A DNA stretch of 12,047 bases from Thermodesulfovibrionales bacterium (GTDB lineage Bacteria; Nitrospirota; Thermodesulfovibrionia; Thermodesulfovibrionales; SM23-35): the NCBI GenBank assembly GCA_020062205.1, contig JAGUWT010000137.1:1-12047 (forward strand). Reading direction: 5' to 3'. Positions 1-7,241 of this stretch are shown here, piece by piece; position 1 is the first letter of the stretch; each line of letters starts with the position of its first letter. A program made the translations under genes and the position numbers. The notes beneath the pieces are model-generated. The model did not search any database, was not told the DNA's origin, and saw nothing but the letters and a program-made list of their open reading frames with translations.

Positions 1-33
1 AGACCCCAAATGCACCACCGCAAGGGGTTGTGA
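1..33 (+). CDS. Possible C-terminal tail of an upstream gene (partial)
   Basis: The first frame of the window is open from base 1 and ends at a TGA at 31-33, giving a ten-residue basic tail. The stop overlaps the GTG start of the next gene in a GTGA junction, the same arrangement seen again at 1190-1193, which makes a translationally coupled upstream gene believable. Too little is visible to name a product, and a chance open frame of this length cannot be excluded. Confidence 0.25.
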   Translation, partial: RPQMHHRKGL

Positions 34-1193
34 AAAGGGGCTCTATGGATAGTAAGAATCTGTTTCCTCCTGAGATAGAACCATTGGAAAAATGGATTCT
101 GTATCCCTCTTACGTTATGGCTCTTATTCCCTTAGTATTTTTAATAGATCAGTTTTGCTTCGGAAAACTATTTTTATCCAGCCTATGTCTCACATACATT
201 GCTCTTGCCTTCTTAGGTGCCGTTCTAATCATTGACCGAGTAATCCGTCATAAGATTGTTGAACATAACGCACGTCTCGAGGATAGAAGCGAAGTGGAAG
301 CTATGTTTGTCGAGGCTGAAACAGTCCAACCCCGCTTGATCGAGCCACGAAAACTACCTGAGGACTTCGAGCGGTTAAAAGACGACCTACAGCGAGAGGT
401 AATCCGTTTAAAAGAGCTCGGTCCCAAAGGATGGACTGATTATCAAGTCCTGTCTATTAGTCAAATGCTTATTGATTTTTGGAAAGTAGATGACCTCAAA
501 GCACAGGTTCAATCGCTTCTGGCTGACCTTGGAGAATATGCGGAGGATAGCGCGTATCGGATGGATTGGCAACAGTATAATCGTTGGGAGGTGCGGATCA
601 ATGAGGCCATCGATGAAATAGACAAGATTAAAGAGAAAAAAGAAGATATAGAAAACCGAGAGGAGAAACAAGACGATGCTGCAGAGAGGCTGCGAGCAGA
701 AACGCGCTCCCTGCTGGAATATGTGGCAAGTTATAAAGCGAACTGGGCCGAGGGGTCAGCGGTAGTTCGTGCGCTGACAATAGTCGGTGTTGCAATTCTT
801 CCAGTCCTACTGGCAATGGGCGTTCTTCCACTTATTCACCCTGGTATTTGCGAAAAAAATCTAAGTATTTTCAATTGGGGCCTGCTCGGAATCGCAGGTG
901 CGAATACCGGCGTCTTATTGAGCCTTCGTAAGTCTGACCTTGTTGAGGTCGGCAATACTGAGGGCAAGAAAGAGGTCAGACGTGCAATTCTTGGAGTGGG
1001 TCTTGGACTTGTCGCTGGCATCCTCTTATATTCGATGATAGCAGGAGAGCTTATGAAAGGTAGTATGTTTTTCCCGAATTTAGAACTGCCAATGTTGAGG
1101 GACAAAGGTCTTTCCATATTTTGGGGGATAGTCTCGGGTTTTTCATTTGAGTGGGTCTTTGAACGTATACGCAGCACGACAGAGAAAACGTGA
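30..1193 (+). CDS. Hypothetical multi-pass membrane protein with central coiled coil
   Basis: I do not recognise the family. The 387-residue protein has two N-terminal hydrophobic segments (about 24-42 and 46-69). A long charged region follows, with a Glu/Lys-rich coiled-coil stretch (about 182-235), and then roughly four more hydrophobic segments (about 247-269, 280-299, 318-341, 359-375). This suggests an inner-membrane protein with a large cytoplasmic helical domain. The GTG start at 30 overlaps an upstream stop; an ATG at 45 preceded by AAAAGGGG is an equally good start and would remove five residues. The stop overlaps the GTG of the SpeD-like gene by four bases, so the two are probably translationally coupled and may work together. 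Its base composition is visibly richer in G and C than the genes after 3000 (31 of 60 bases at 301-360), hinting at a different origin. Confidence 0.75.
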   Translation: MKRGSMDSKNLFPPEIEPLEKWILYPSYVMALIPLVFLIDQFCFGKLFLSSLCLTYIALAFLGAVLIIDRVIRHKIVEHNARLEDRSEVEAMFVEAETVQPRLIEPRKLPEDFERLKDDLQREVIRLKELGPKGWTDYQVLSISQMLIDFWKVDDLKAQVQSLLADLGEYAEDSAYRMDWQQYNRWEVRINEAIDEIDKIKEKKEDIENREEKQDDAAERLRAETRSLLEYVASYKANWAEGSAVVRALTIVGVAILPVLLAMGVLPLIHPGICEKNLSIFNWGLLGIAGANTGVLLSLRKSDLVEVGNTEGKKEVRRAILGVGLGLVAGILLYSMIAGELMKGSMFFPNLELPMLRDKGLSIFWGIVSGFSFEWVFERIRSTTEKT

Positions 1194-1576
1194 CGGACAA
1201 AATAGAAAAACCTTACGGATTTGAATTAATTATGGATTTACACGGTTGTGATGTATCCACGTTTACCAGAACAGGTCTACGGAAATATTTTGCCAAAATT
1301 TGCAAAGCAATTGATATGGAAAGATGCGAACTTTATTTCTGGGACGATGTGGGCGTTCCACCCGAGGAAAGGCAAACGTCACCATTAACAAAAGGAACTT
1401 CTGCTGTTCAGTTTATATTAACAAGCACGATTGTTATTCATACATTAGAATTACTAGAGGCCGTATACATTAACATCTTTTCTTGTAAGCCTTTTGACAG
1501 AAAAATTGCCGAACGACTTACAAGAGAGTGGTTTGCTGCTAAGAAATGTAAGACTCATTTTATAGAGAGGATTTGA
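1190..1576 (+). CDS. SpeD-family (S-adenosylmethionine decarboxylase-like) pyruvoyl protein
   Basis: The 128-residue protein resembles prokaryotic SpeD, which self-cleaves at a serine to make a pyruvoyl cofactor and decarboxylates S-adenosylmethionine for spermidine synthesis. Supporting features are an N-terminal YGFELIMDLHGCD strand (9-21), a GTSAVQF segment (69-75), Ser79, His84 in an IVIH motif, and Cys99 in NIFSC. The Ser/His/Cys spacing of +5 and +20 matches Ser63, His68 and Cys83 of Thermotoga maritima AdoMetDC. The Glu and His that flank the cleavage serine there are Thr here, and the substrate-binding WPE segment is not conserved. SpeD homologues that became pyruvoyl-dependent ornithine or arginine decarboxylases are known, so the substrate is uncertain. 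The GTG start overlaps the upstream stop by four bases, and the DUF3326 gene begins 27 bases downstream. No spermidine synthase is visible. Confidence 0.72.
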   Translation: MTDKIEKPYGFELIMDLHGCDVSTFTRTGLRKYFAKICKAIDMERCELYFWDDVGVPPEERQTSPLTKGTSAVQFILTSTIVIHTLELLEAVYINIFSCKPFDRKIAERLTREWFAAKKCKTHFIERI

Positions 1577-1603
1577 ATCGAATAGCGAAATGGAGGTTAT
1601 GAT

Positions 1604-3001
1604 ATGTATCTTTATGAAAAAGAAATAACACTTCCCATAGTTAAAGACCATAAAAGATTATTGGAATACTTTTCCAATGATATTTTAAATAAATTAACTT
1701 CAGGTGAAATACCTATTCGCTTTGTGGTAACAACGACTGACGATAAAAATTATCACTGTGAATTAGGCATCCTTTCAGATATAGACAAATATCTAATATC
1801 CTCGATAAACTCTATTTTTGATTTTAAGAAAAGAGATTTTGAGAATGTTGGAAATTTCAATGCTGTTTTACTTGTACCAACAGGGATTGGTGCTGAAATA
1901 GGAGGACATTCAGGCGATGCTGGGCCTGTTGCAAGATTATTGGCCTCAGCTTGTGACAATCTCGTTACTCATCCTAATGTTGTCAATGCTTCGGATATTA
2001 ATGAGCTCCCCGAAAACGGACTGTATGTTGAAGGTAGTGTCATTACCCGTCTTTTAATGGGTACATTAGGACTCCAAAAAGTACGTTCCAACAGAGTAAT
2101 TCTTGTAATAGATAAACATGAAGATAAATTTTTCTATGAGTCAGCTATAAATGCAGTGTCGGCTGCAAGAGCAGCTTTAGGGCTCGATTGCCCTGCTGTC
2201 ATCATGATGGAAGATAAAATAATGATGCATTCTCTTTATTCGAGTTCGTGTAGAGCCGTTGGGCGAATTGACCACTTTGAAAGGCTTTGTGAGATATTAA
2301 GCAATTATGAATCTCAATATGATGCAATTGCATTATCATCGGTTATTAAAGTACCTCAAAATTTCCATAGAGATTATTATCTTGAAGATACCATCAATCC
2401 ATGGGGAGGCGTAGAGGCCATGCTTACCCACGCTATTTCTCTTATGTTCGATATACCATCTGCACATTCACCTATGCTTGAATCTAGAGAAATTCTTGAC
2501 TTAGATTTAGGAGTGATCGATCCAAGAAAAGCTGCAGAAGTTGTTTCCGTGACATTTCTTCATAGCATACTTAAAGGACTTCATAAGAGTCCAAGGATCG
2601 TAACAAACCAGTCTGTATTTGGTCAGGATGGCGTTCTAAGTGCTGCGGATATATCTTGCCTTGTTATTCCAGATGGCTGTGTTGGTCTTCCGACGCTCGC
2701 TGCTTTGGAACAAGGAATTCCTGTTATCGTAGTAAAGGAAAATAGAAACCGGATGCAGAACAAACTGGAAGATTTGCCTTTTGCTCCGGGCAAACTCTTT
2801 ATTGTTGAGAACTATCTCGAAGCCGTTGGTGTTATGCATGCATTGAAAGCTGGTGTAGCGCCGGAATCTGTGCGCCGTCCATTGGAACAGACAAATGTAC
2901 GCGATTATCAAGCTCAGAGTAATCTTTTTAAGATACCTCAGGTTAAGATGGTTGATTTTACTTTAGAATCGGAAAAATTAAAGAAGAAAAAAGCAACCTG
3001 A
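1604..3001 (+). CDS. DUF3326 family protein
   Basis: The 465-residue protein matches the DUF3326 pattern as I remember it from cyanobacterial and other bacterial proteins. A glycine-rich VPTGIGAEIGGHSGDA block lies at about 91-106, a THPNVVNASDINELP block at 122-136 with LYVEGS just after it (140-145), and a C-terminal IPDGCVGLPTLAALEQGIPV segment at about 357-376. No signal peptide or membrane segment is visible, so it is probably cytoplasmic. I know of no established biochemical role for this family. The first roughly 80 residues look like an additional N-terminal domain ahead of the conserved core. The ATG has a strong GGAGG ribosome binding site at 1592-1596. It lies 27 bases after the SpeD-like gene and 32 before the substrate-binding lipoprotein gene, so all three probably share a transcript. 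Confidence 0.8.
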   Translation: MYLYEKEITLPIVKDHKRLLEYFSNDILNKLTSGEIPIRFVVTTTDDKNYHCELGILSDIDKYLISSINSIFDFKKRDFENVGNFNAVLLVPTGIGAEIGGHSGDAGPVARLLASACDNLVTHPNVVNASDINELPENGLYVEGSVITRLLMGTLGLQKVRSNRVILVIDKHEDKFFYESAINAVSAARAALGLDCPAVIMMEDKIMMHSLYSSSCRAVGRIDHFERLCEILSNYESQYDAIALSSVIKVPQNFHRDYYLEDTINPWGGVEAMLTHAISLMFDIPSAHSPMLESREILDLDLGVIDPRKAAEVVSVTFLHSILKGLHKSPRIVTNQSVFGQDGVLSAADISCLVIPDGCVGLPTLAALEQGIPVIVVKENRNRMQNKLEDLPFAPGKLFIVENYLEAVGVMHALKAGVAPESVRRPLEQTNVRDYQAQSNLFKIPQVKMVDFTLESEKLKKKKAT

Positions 3002-3033
3002 TAGTAAGTTCTTATATAAGGAGGTCTAACGGA

Positions 3034-4188
3034 ATGAAAAGAATCAATCATAAATCCTCTGCAATCCTCGCAGTAATTTCAATCCTCATAGCTTCACTGA
3101 TGGTATTTTCTTTCGGGTGTGCAAAGAAAGAGGAGAAGGAGATAAAGATAGGGGCAATTTTGCCATTGACGGGCGATGCGGCTGAATGGGGTAATAATAC
3201 AAAAAATGGTATTGATATCGCCGTGGATAAGATTAATAATGCTGGTGGAATAAATGGGAAGAAAATTAAAATTCTTTATGAAGATACACAAGGAACTCCG
3301 CAGAACGGGGTTTCGGCAATACAAAAATTGATAGATATTGAAAAAGTTCCCGCAATAATTGACGATAGCATGAGTTCTGTTACTTTGGCTATGGCACCGA
3401 TAGCTGAAAAGAATAAAGTAGTTTTATTGTCTACTGGTGCAACCGCACCTAAAATATCTGAAGCTGGAGATTATATATTTAGAATATGGAATTCCGATGA
3501 CTTAGAAGGAAAAATCTCAGCTAATTTTGTTAAAAATGAATTGAAATTTAGGAATGCTGCAATTTTATACATAAATAATGATTATGGGAAAGGACTAGAA
3601 GGCGTCTTTAAGAAAGAGTTTGAAAACTTAGGGGGGAAAATACTGATTTCTGAAAATTTTGGTCAAAGCGACACTGATTATAAAACACAATTAACGAAAA
3701 TCAAAAATATGAAACCAGAGGTGATCTATTTAGTAGGATATCCAAAAGAAATTTCCTTAATTTTAAAACAGGCTTCTGAATTAAGAGTTAATTCAAAAAT
3801 TATTGGTACTGTAACATTTGAAGATCCTAATATTATTAGATTAGCTGGCAAAGCGGCTGAAGGTGTGATCTATCCATATCCGGTTGAACCTAATAAAAGT
3901 GATAAAGCAGTTAGTGAATTCCTGAATTCATATAAAGCCAAATATAGTAAAGATCCTGGCATTACATGTGATGTAGGCTACGATGCCGTTAATATGATCG
4001 CTGAAGCAGTAAGGCTGAGCAAAGGCTTTAAGGGCGAAGATGTTCAAAGAGGTCTAATGATGATAAAAGATTTTCATGGTGCTTCAGGGGTAATGACTTT
4101 TGATAAGAATGGGGATGTGAGTAAGCCGATAGAAATGAAAACTATCAAAAATGGAAAATTTTCTTGGTTAAAAGATGGGAAAAACTAG
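3034..4188 (+). CDS. Branched-chain amino acid-type ABC transporter substrate-binding lipoprotein (LivJ/LivK-like)
   Basis: The 384-residue protein has a lipoprotein signal: a basic MKRINHK start, a hydrophobic stretch at 9-27, and a lipobox-like SFGC with the acylated cysteine at 29. The mature part is a type I periplasmic binding protein (Peripla_BP_6/LivJ family), with IKIGAILPLTGDAAEWG at about 37-53, AGGINGKKIKILYED in the first lobe, and NNDYGKGL marking the second lobe. Such proteins bind small amino acids, amides or related ligands outside the membrane; ligand identity cannot be read from sequence. The start is well supported by AAGGAGGT at about 3020-3027. It is separated from livH by about 5 kb. 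The membrane-protein gene downstream starts inside it, so it could feed the liv transporter in trans or serve as a sensor for its neighbour. Confidence 0.9.
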   Translation: MKRINHKSSAILAVISILIASLMVFSFGCAKKEEKEIKIGAILPLTGDAAEWGNNTKNGIDIAVDKINNAGGINGKKIKILYEDTQGTPQNGVSAIQKLIDIEKVPAIIDDSMSSVTLAMAPIAEKNKVVLLSTGATAPKISEAGDYIFRIWNSDDLEGKISANFVKNELKFRNAAILYINNDYGKGLEGVFKKEFENLGGKILISENFGQSDTDYKTQLTKIKNMKPEVIYLVGYPKEISLILKQASELRVNSKIIGTVTFEDPNIIRLAGKAAEGVIYPYPVEPNKSDKAVSEFLNSYKAKYSKDPGITCDVGYDAVNMIAEAVRLSKGFKGEDVQRGLMMIKDFHGASGVMTFDKNGDVSKPIEMKTIKNGKFSWLKDGKN

Positions 4189-5059
4189 AAAGTTTTTTAC
4201 TAAAGTAAAGGAAAGAGTTACTTTATTTGAAATTGGTTTTTTTCTGTCATTTTTTATTGTTGGGGCAATTATAGGTGAATTTTGGCCTGCCGATGCGTCA
4301 AAAATAATACCTAAGTCTTATGTAATAACTGTCTTGGGATTTATTTTTGGTGCGTTAGGCTTTATTGCTTCTCTTTTCTTTAGAGCAATTCACGAAACCA
4401 TACCTTCTATACATAAACACATCAAAAAGGATTATGAAAAACTTGAAGCATGTATTGAGAAAAGGGCAGCCTTTATCAATATAAAAATAGAGCGTCCCTC
4501 GGTATCTTCTCTTTTTTCCGAATTTGCAGACGACAGCATAAGCCACTTAATAGGCACGGGTGAAAACATATTTATTTCTGAATATGTACGTTTTTTAGAA
4601 AGTTCATTGAGTAAATGTACAAAGGAGTTTTATGCAACAAGCTTGCTTACTCCTACTACCTGGTTGAACACGCCTTTATACATGGAATATTTTGAAATGC
4701 AGGTTAAGAAAAAGAAGGAGAATCCTGGTATAGAAATGTATAGAGTTTTCCTTTGTGAGAAAGATGAATTTGACAATGACGGTCGAAAAAATGAATTAAT
4801 CAAGAAGCATAAAGATAACGGAATTAAAATTGGCTATTATAACCCAGAAACTTTTAAAAGCATGCATAGACAAGAATATTGTAAAGACTTTGTAAGGTTT
4901 ATAAATGACGAAGGAACATGGATATTAGATGCAGGACAAATATCTGAAAAAGCTAAAATTGAAGACAAATGTAAAATTAGATTTGTATTTAGAAATGAAG
5001 ATTTAAATTCAGAATTTTCAGATATTTTTCGTAGATTTGAATTTGTTACATGGCTATAA
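4175..5059 (+). CDS. Hypothetical two-helix membrane protein with cytoplasmic domain
   Basis: This 294-residue protein is not one I can assign. Residues 18-37 and 48-70 form two clear membrane segments. The remaining 220 residues are soluble and highly charged. The middle part, with FYATSLLTPTTW, a long polar helix and an IKIGYYNPE strand, vaguely recalls phospholipase D-like folds, but no HxKxxxxD catalytic motif is present. The ATG at 4175 lies within the last 14 bases of the lipoprotein gene and has no good ribosome binding site of its own, so translation probably depends on that gene. This close coupling suggests that the extracytoplasmic binding protein and this membrane protein function together, perhaps as a ligand sensor with a cytoplasmic output; that is inference. 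No later ATG would preserve the first helix. Confidence 0.7.
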   Translation: MGKTRKFFTKVKERVTLFEIGFFLSFFIVGAIIGEFWPADASKIIPKSYVITVLGFIFGALGFIASLFFRAIHETIPSIHKHIKKDYEKLEACIEKRAAFINIKIERPSVSSLFSEFADDSISHLIGTGENIFISEYVRFLESSLSKCTKEFYATSLLTPTTWLNTPLYMEYFEMQVKKKKENPGIEMYRVFLCEKDEFDNDGRKNELIKKHKDNGIKIGYYNPETFKSMHRQEYCKDFVRFINDEGTWILDAGQISEKAKIEDKCKIRFVFRNEDLNSEFSDIFRRFEFVTWL

Positions 5060-5200
5060 TATCCACGACTAAATCACCATTGAATACCAAGGAAAGGCTT
5101 AAAAATGGGACAATTGATTATTAAATATAAAAAGAAAAAACTTAAATCGAGTATAAAGAAATAAAGAGCTTACTAAAACTTTCATAATGGCAAGAACATT
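5060..5200. other. AT-rich intergenic region
   Basis: This 141-base gap separates the membrane-protein gene from the polyprenyl synthetase gene. It is A-rich and holds no recognisable RNA gene or strong hairpin. It contains a 19-residue Lys-rich open frame (ATG at 5105, stop at 5162-5164) and a five-codon frame (ATG at 5187, TGA at 5202-5204) whose stop overlaps the likely TTG start of the next gene. I could not find a convincing -35/-10 pair with normal spacing, although a promoter here is plausible. Confidence 0.4.
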
Positions 5201-6208
5201 TTGAATGCTTTAATCCTCAAAAAAGAAATTGATAAAACCACTTCTTTAATTAATCCTCTTCTCGTAAGACTAATTTCACAACACTTAAGTCAGTACAAAG
5301 ATTTGAAAAGCAAGATAAATTATAACCTAAAGGATATTGGTCTAAGAATAAGACCTTTTTTATTAAGAATGGGATATGAAATTGAGGGAGAAAATTTTAG
5401 AGCTATATTACCTATTCCTTCTGCTATAGAGCTCATGCAAATATCTACCCTTATTATTGATGATATTTTAGACGAATCGGCTACGAGAAACGGACGAGAT
5501 TCTGCTTGTAAAAAATGGGGTACTAAAAATGCAATATTAATTGGAGAAATTCTGAAATCTCTATCAACATCAATATTTATACAGAGTGTTCAAGAGAATA
5601 AAAATTTGAAAAATATTCTTGAGGTATTGGAATTATTTGAAAATACTTATGGACATATTTGCATCGGCCAATATTTAGATTTAAAGTATGAACAAAAAAA
5701 TATTATTAAAGAATCAGAATATCTTGATATGATTAGAAATACCACGGCATTATTTATTCAATCACCGATTACAATTGGTGCATTGTTGGCAGGCATATCA
5801 AGAAATTTAGTGAACTCCCTTTCTTCATATGGGTTATCCTTAGGCTATGCTTATCAAATTAGAGATGATGTTATTGATTTAATTGGAGAAGAAAAATTTA
5901 CTGGTAAACCATTCGCTGGTGATATAAAGAGAAAAAAGAAAAGGCTTCCTATAGTACATGCATTTTTAAATGCACCCAACCCAATTAAAGAACGACTACA
6001 TACTATATATCGAAAGAATAAGATATCTGATAGAGATGCTCAAGAGATAGTAACGTTATTATATGAATCTGGTTCAATTAAATATTCGATAAGGAAAGTC
6101 AAGCAATTCTCTGAAGAAGCAAAAGCAAGTCTGAAACAAATTAAAAATCAGAGAATTAAAAATTTATTATTTGATCTTGCGGATATTGTTTCTACTTTTG
6201 AAAATTAA
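5201..6208 (+). CDS. Polyprenyl synthetase family protein (divergent trans-isoprenyl diphosphate synthase)
   Basis: The family condenses isopentenyl diphosphate with an allylic diphosphate to make longer prenyl diphosphates. Both Asp-rich motifs are visible: DDILD at 87-91 and DDVID at 222-226 after YQIR, followed by GKPFAGD at 235-241. The 335-residue length is normal. Deviations are notable: the N-terminal GGKRxRP motif reads IGLRIRP (46-52), losing the diphosphate-binding Lys; the RRG after the first Asp motif is RNG (96-98); and the usual K-T ahead of LP is KKKR. The enzyme may have altered substrate use or reduced activity. The only start that keeps the N-terminus is TTG at 5201 (ATT at 5198 is less likely), and no good ribosome binding site precedes it. 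The coding sequence is extremely AT-rich (15 G/C of 60 at 5641-5700). A methyltransferase gene follows 30 bases downstream. Confidence 0.85.
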   Translation: MNALILKKEIDKTTSLINPLLVRLISQHLSQYKDLKSKINYNLKDIGLRIRPFLLRMGYEIEGENFRAILPIPSAIELMQISTLIIDDILDESATRNGRDSACKKWGTKNAILIGEILKSLSTSIFIQSVQENKNLKNILEVLELFENTYGHICIGQYLDLKYEQKNIIKESEYLDMIRNTTALFIQSPITIGALLAGISRNLVNSLSSYGLSLGYAYQIRDDVIDLIGEEKFTGKPFAGDIKRKKKRLPIVHAFLNAPNPIKERLHTIYRKNKISDRDAQEIVTLLYESGSIKYSIRKVKQFSEEAKASLKQIKNQRIKNLLFDLADIVSTFEN

Positions 6209-6238
6209 AGTCGAAGGGAGCTGTTTTTAACCATCTGT

Positions 6239-6967
6239 ATGGCTTGGTATGAACATATATTTAATGAGTATTACATTAAATTTGATGGTCATGGAGATAC
6301 AAAAGAAGAAGGTTCTTATATAGAAAATCTACTTAAAATTCAAAAAGGTGATAAAATACTTGATCTCTGTTGTGGTTATGGTAGACATAGTATCGAGTTA
6401 GCCAAAAGGGGTTATACCGTTGTGGGTTATGATCTGTCGAATATTTTATTGGAAAGGGCTAAGGCTGATGCTGTAGCGGCAAGAGTTGACGTTAGATTTA
6501 TTCAGGGTGATATGAGGTTTTTACCGTTCAATGTTGAATTTGATAAAGTAATTAATATATTCTCTTCGTTTGGATATTTTGATAAAGATGAAGATAATCT
6601 TCAAGTATTGAAAAGTATTCTTAATTCCTTAAAAGATAAAGGTAAATTGCTATTGGATCAGATAAACAAATATTCTGGTAAAGCCGACAAAATAATACAC
6701 CAACAAAATGAAGAAGGACATATAAAATTTACAAAGGATGCGCAATTTGACTCAGATACTGGAATATATAGCGGCAGATACACCTATGAAATATTGGATT
6801 GTCAGGAAGTTAAAGAATATACTTTTAGAATAAGAATTTATAATATAAATGAATTAAGAAAACTCTTAGCATTAGCTGGCTTCAATGCTGTTGAGTTTTA
6901 TGGTGATTTTCAGTGTAATATATTCAATAATGATTCTCCAAGAATTATTGCCATAGCTACAAAATAA
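6239..6967 (+). CDS. Class I SAM-dependent methyltransferase
   Basis: The 242-residue protein has a Rossmann-type methyltransferase fold. Motif I is LDLCCGYGRHS (41-51). The acidic residue of motif II is Asp65 in VVGYDLS, GDMRFLPF (90-97) is motif III-like, and FDKVINIFSSFGYF (101-114) is the motif IV strand. It therefore transfers a methyl group from S-adenosylmethionine, but the acceptor cannot be read from the sequence. It lies 30 bases after the prenyl synthetase gene, with the same strong AT bias, so co-transcription and a shared pathway are likely. A plausible but unproven idea is methylation of an isoprenoid product. The AAGGGAG at 6214-6220 is about 18 bases from the ATG, farther than usual, so initiation may be inefficient or the real start may be a non-ATG codon slightly upstream. 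Confidence 0.85.
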   Translation: MAWYEHIFNEYYIKFDGHGDTKEEGSYIENLLKIQKGDKILDLCCGYGRHSIELAKRGYTVVGYDLSNILLERAKADAVAARVDVRFIQGDMRFLPFNVEFDKVINIFSSFGYFDKDEDNLQVLKSILNSLKDKGKLLLDQINKYSGKADKIIHQQNEEGHIKFTKDAQFDSDTGIYSGRYTYEILDCQEVKEYTFRIRIYNINELRKLLALAGFNAVEFYGDFQCNIFNNDSPRIIAIATK

Positions 6968-6995
6968 GAGTATATGGATAAGATAGTTTTAGACA

Positions 6996-7044
6996 AAATT
7001 GACAACATAATCAAGGAATGAGGGATAGGGGACGTTGTCAATTT
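6996..7044. repeat. Perfect 11-bp inverted repeat, 27-base loop
   Basis: AAATTGACAAC at 6996-7006 is the exact reverse complement of GTTGTCAATTT at 7034-7044. It lies 28 bases after the methyltransferase stop. No T-run follows, so it is not a standard intrinsic terminator. It could still act as an mRNA 3' hairpin or be the end of a decayed mobile element. Confidence 0.75.
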
Positions 7045-7052
7045 AAGCAACT

Positions 7053-7073
7053 TATACGAGGATAGATCGTATA
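7053..7073. repeat. Perfect 7-bp inverted repeat, 7-base loop
   Basis: TATACGA at 7053-7059 pairs with TCGTATA at 7067-7073 across a seven-base loop. It sits nine bases after the previous inverted repeat, so the two form adjacent hairpins. Function is unknown; an operator or part of an eroded repeat element are both possible. Confidence 0.65.
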
Positions 7074-7241
7074 GCTGCACTCTCTGACAAACTATGAGGG
7101 GATTGGAGGAATTGAGGGTTCAGGTCTACACATTTTACAAATTGCAAAAATAGTGGGAAAATGAATCTTAGAGCAAAAGAAAACAAGAAACACTGAATCA
7201 AGTTCAGGATGACAAGAGAAAATGTTCTTTAGGAGTATAGT

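Larger units (their letters stand above)
6968..7241. other. Intergenic mosaic of short repeats, probably an eroded mobile element
   Basis: The 274 bases between the methyltransferase and DUF4926 genes contain no convincing gene. They hold two inverted repeats (6996-7044 and 7053-7073), a GGGTTCAGGTCTACACATT segment at about 7114-7132, and a CTGAATCAAGTTCAG short palindrome at 7193-7207. The GGGTCAGGTCTACACATT type of sequence and the GGGGACGTTGTCAATTT type at 7028-7044 remind me of ends of REP-associated (Y1 transposase) elements in environmental bacteria. CTGAATCAAGTTCAGGATGAC is reminiscent of a common dispersed palindrome. These links are from memory, and no transposase gene remains. Confidence 0.4.

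Noticed and set aside
408..1177. Antisense open frames across the first membrane protein gene
   Set aside because: They lack ribosome binding sites and recognisable domains, and they lie opposite a well-supported gene.
4175..5059. Phospholipase D enzyme
   Set aside because: The middle region vaguely resembles the fold, but no HxKxxxxD motif occurs, so the call was left as hypothetical.
5105..5164. 19-residue Lys-rich open frame upstream of the prenyl synthetase gene
   Set aside because: It consists mostly of AAA codons expected by chance in very A-rich DNA. A SD-like AAGGAAAGG is present but no conserved feature supports it.
6996..7044. Intrinsic terminator after the methyltransferase gene
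   Set aside because: The hairpin is strong but the loop is 27 bases, the stem is AT-rich, and no T-run follows.
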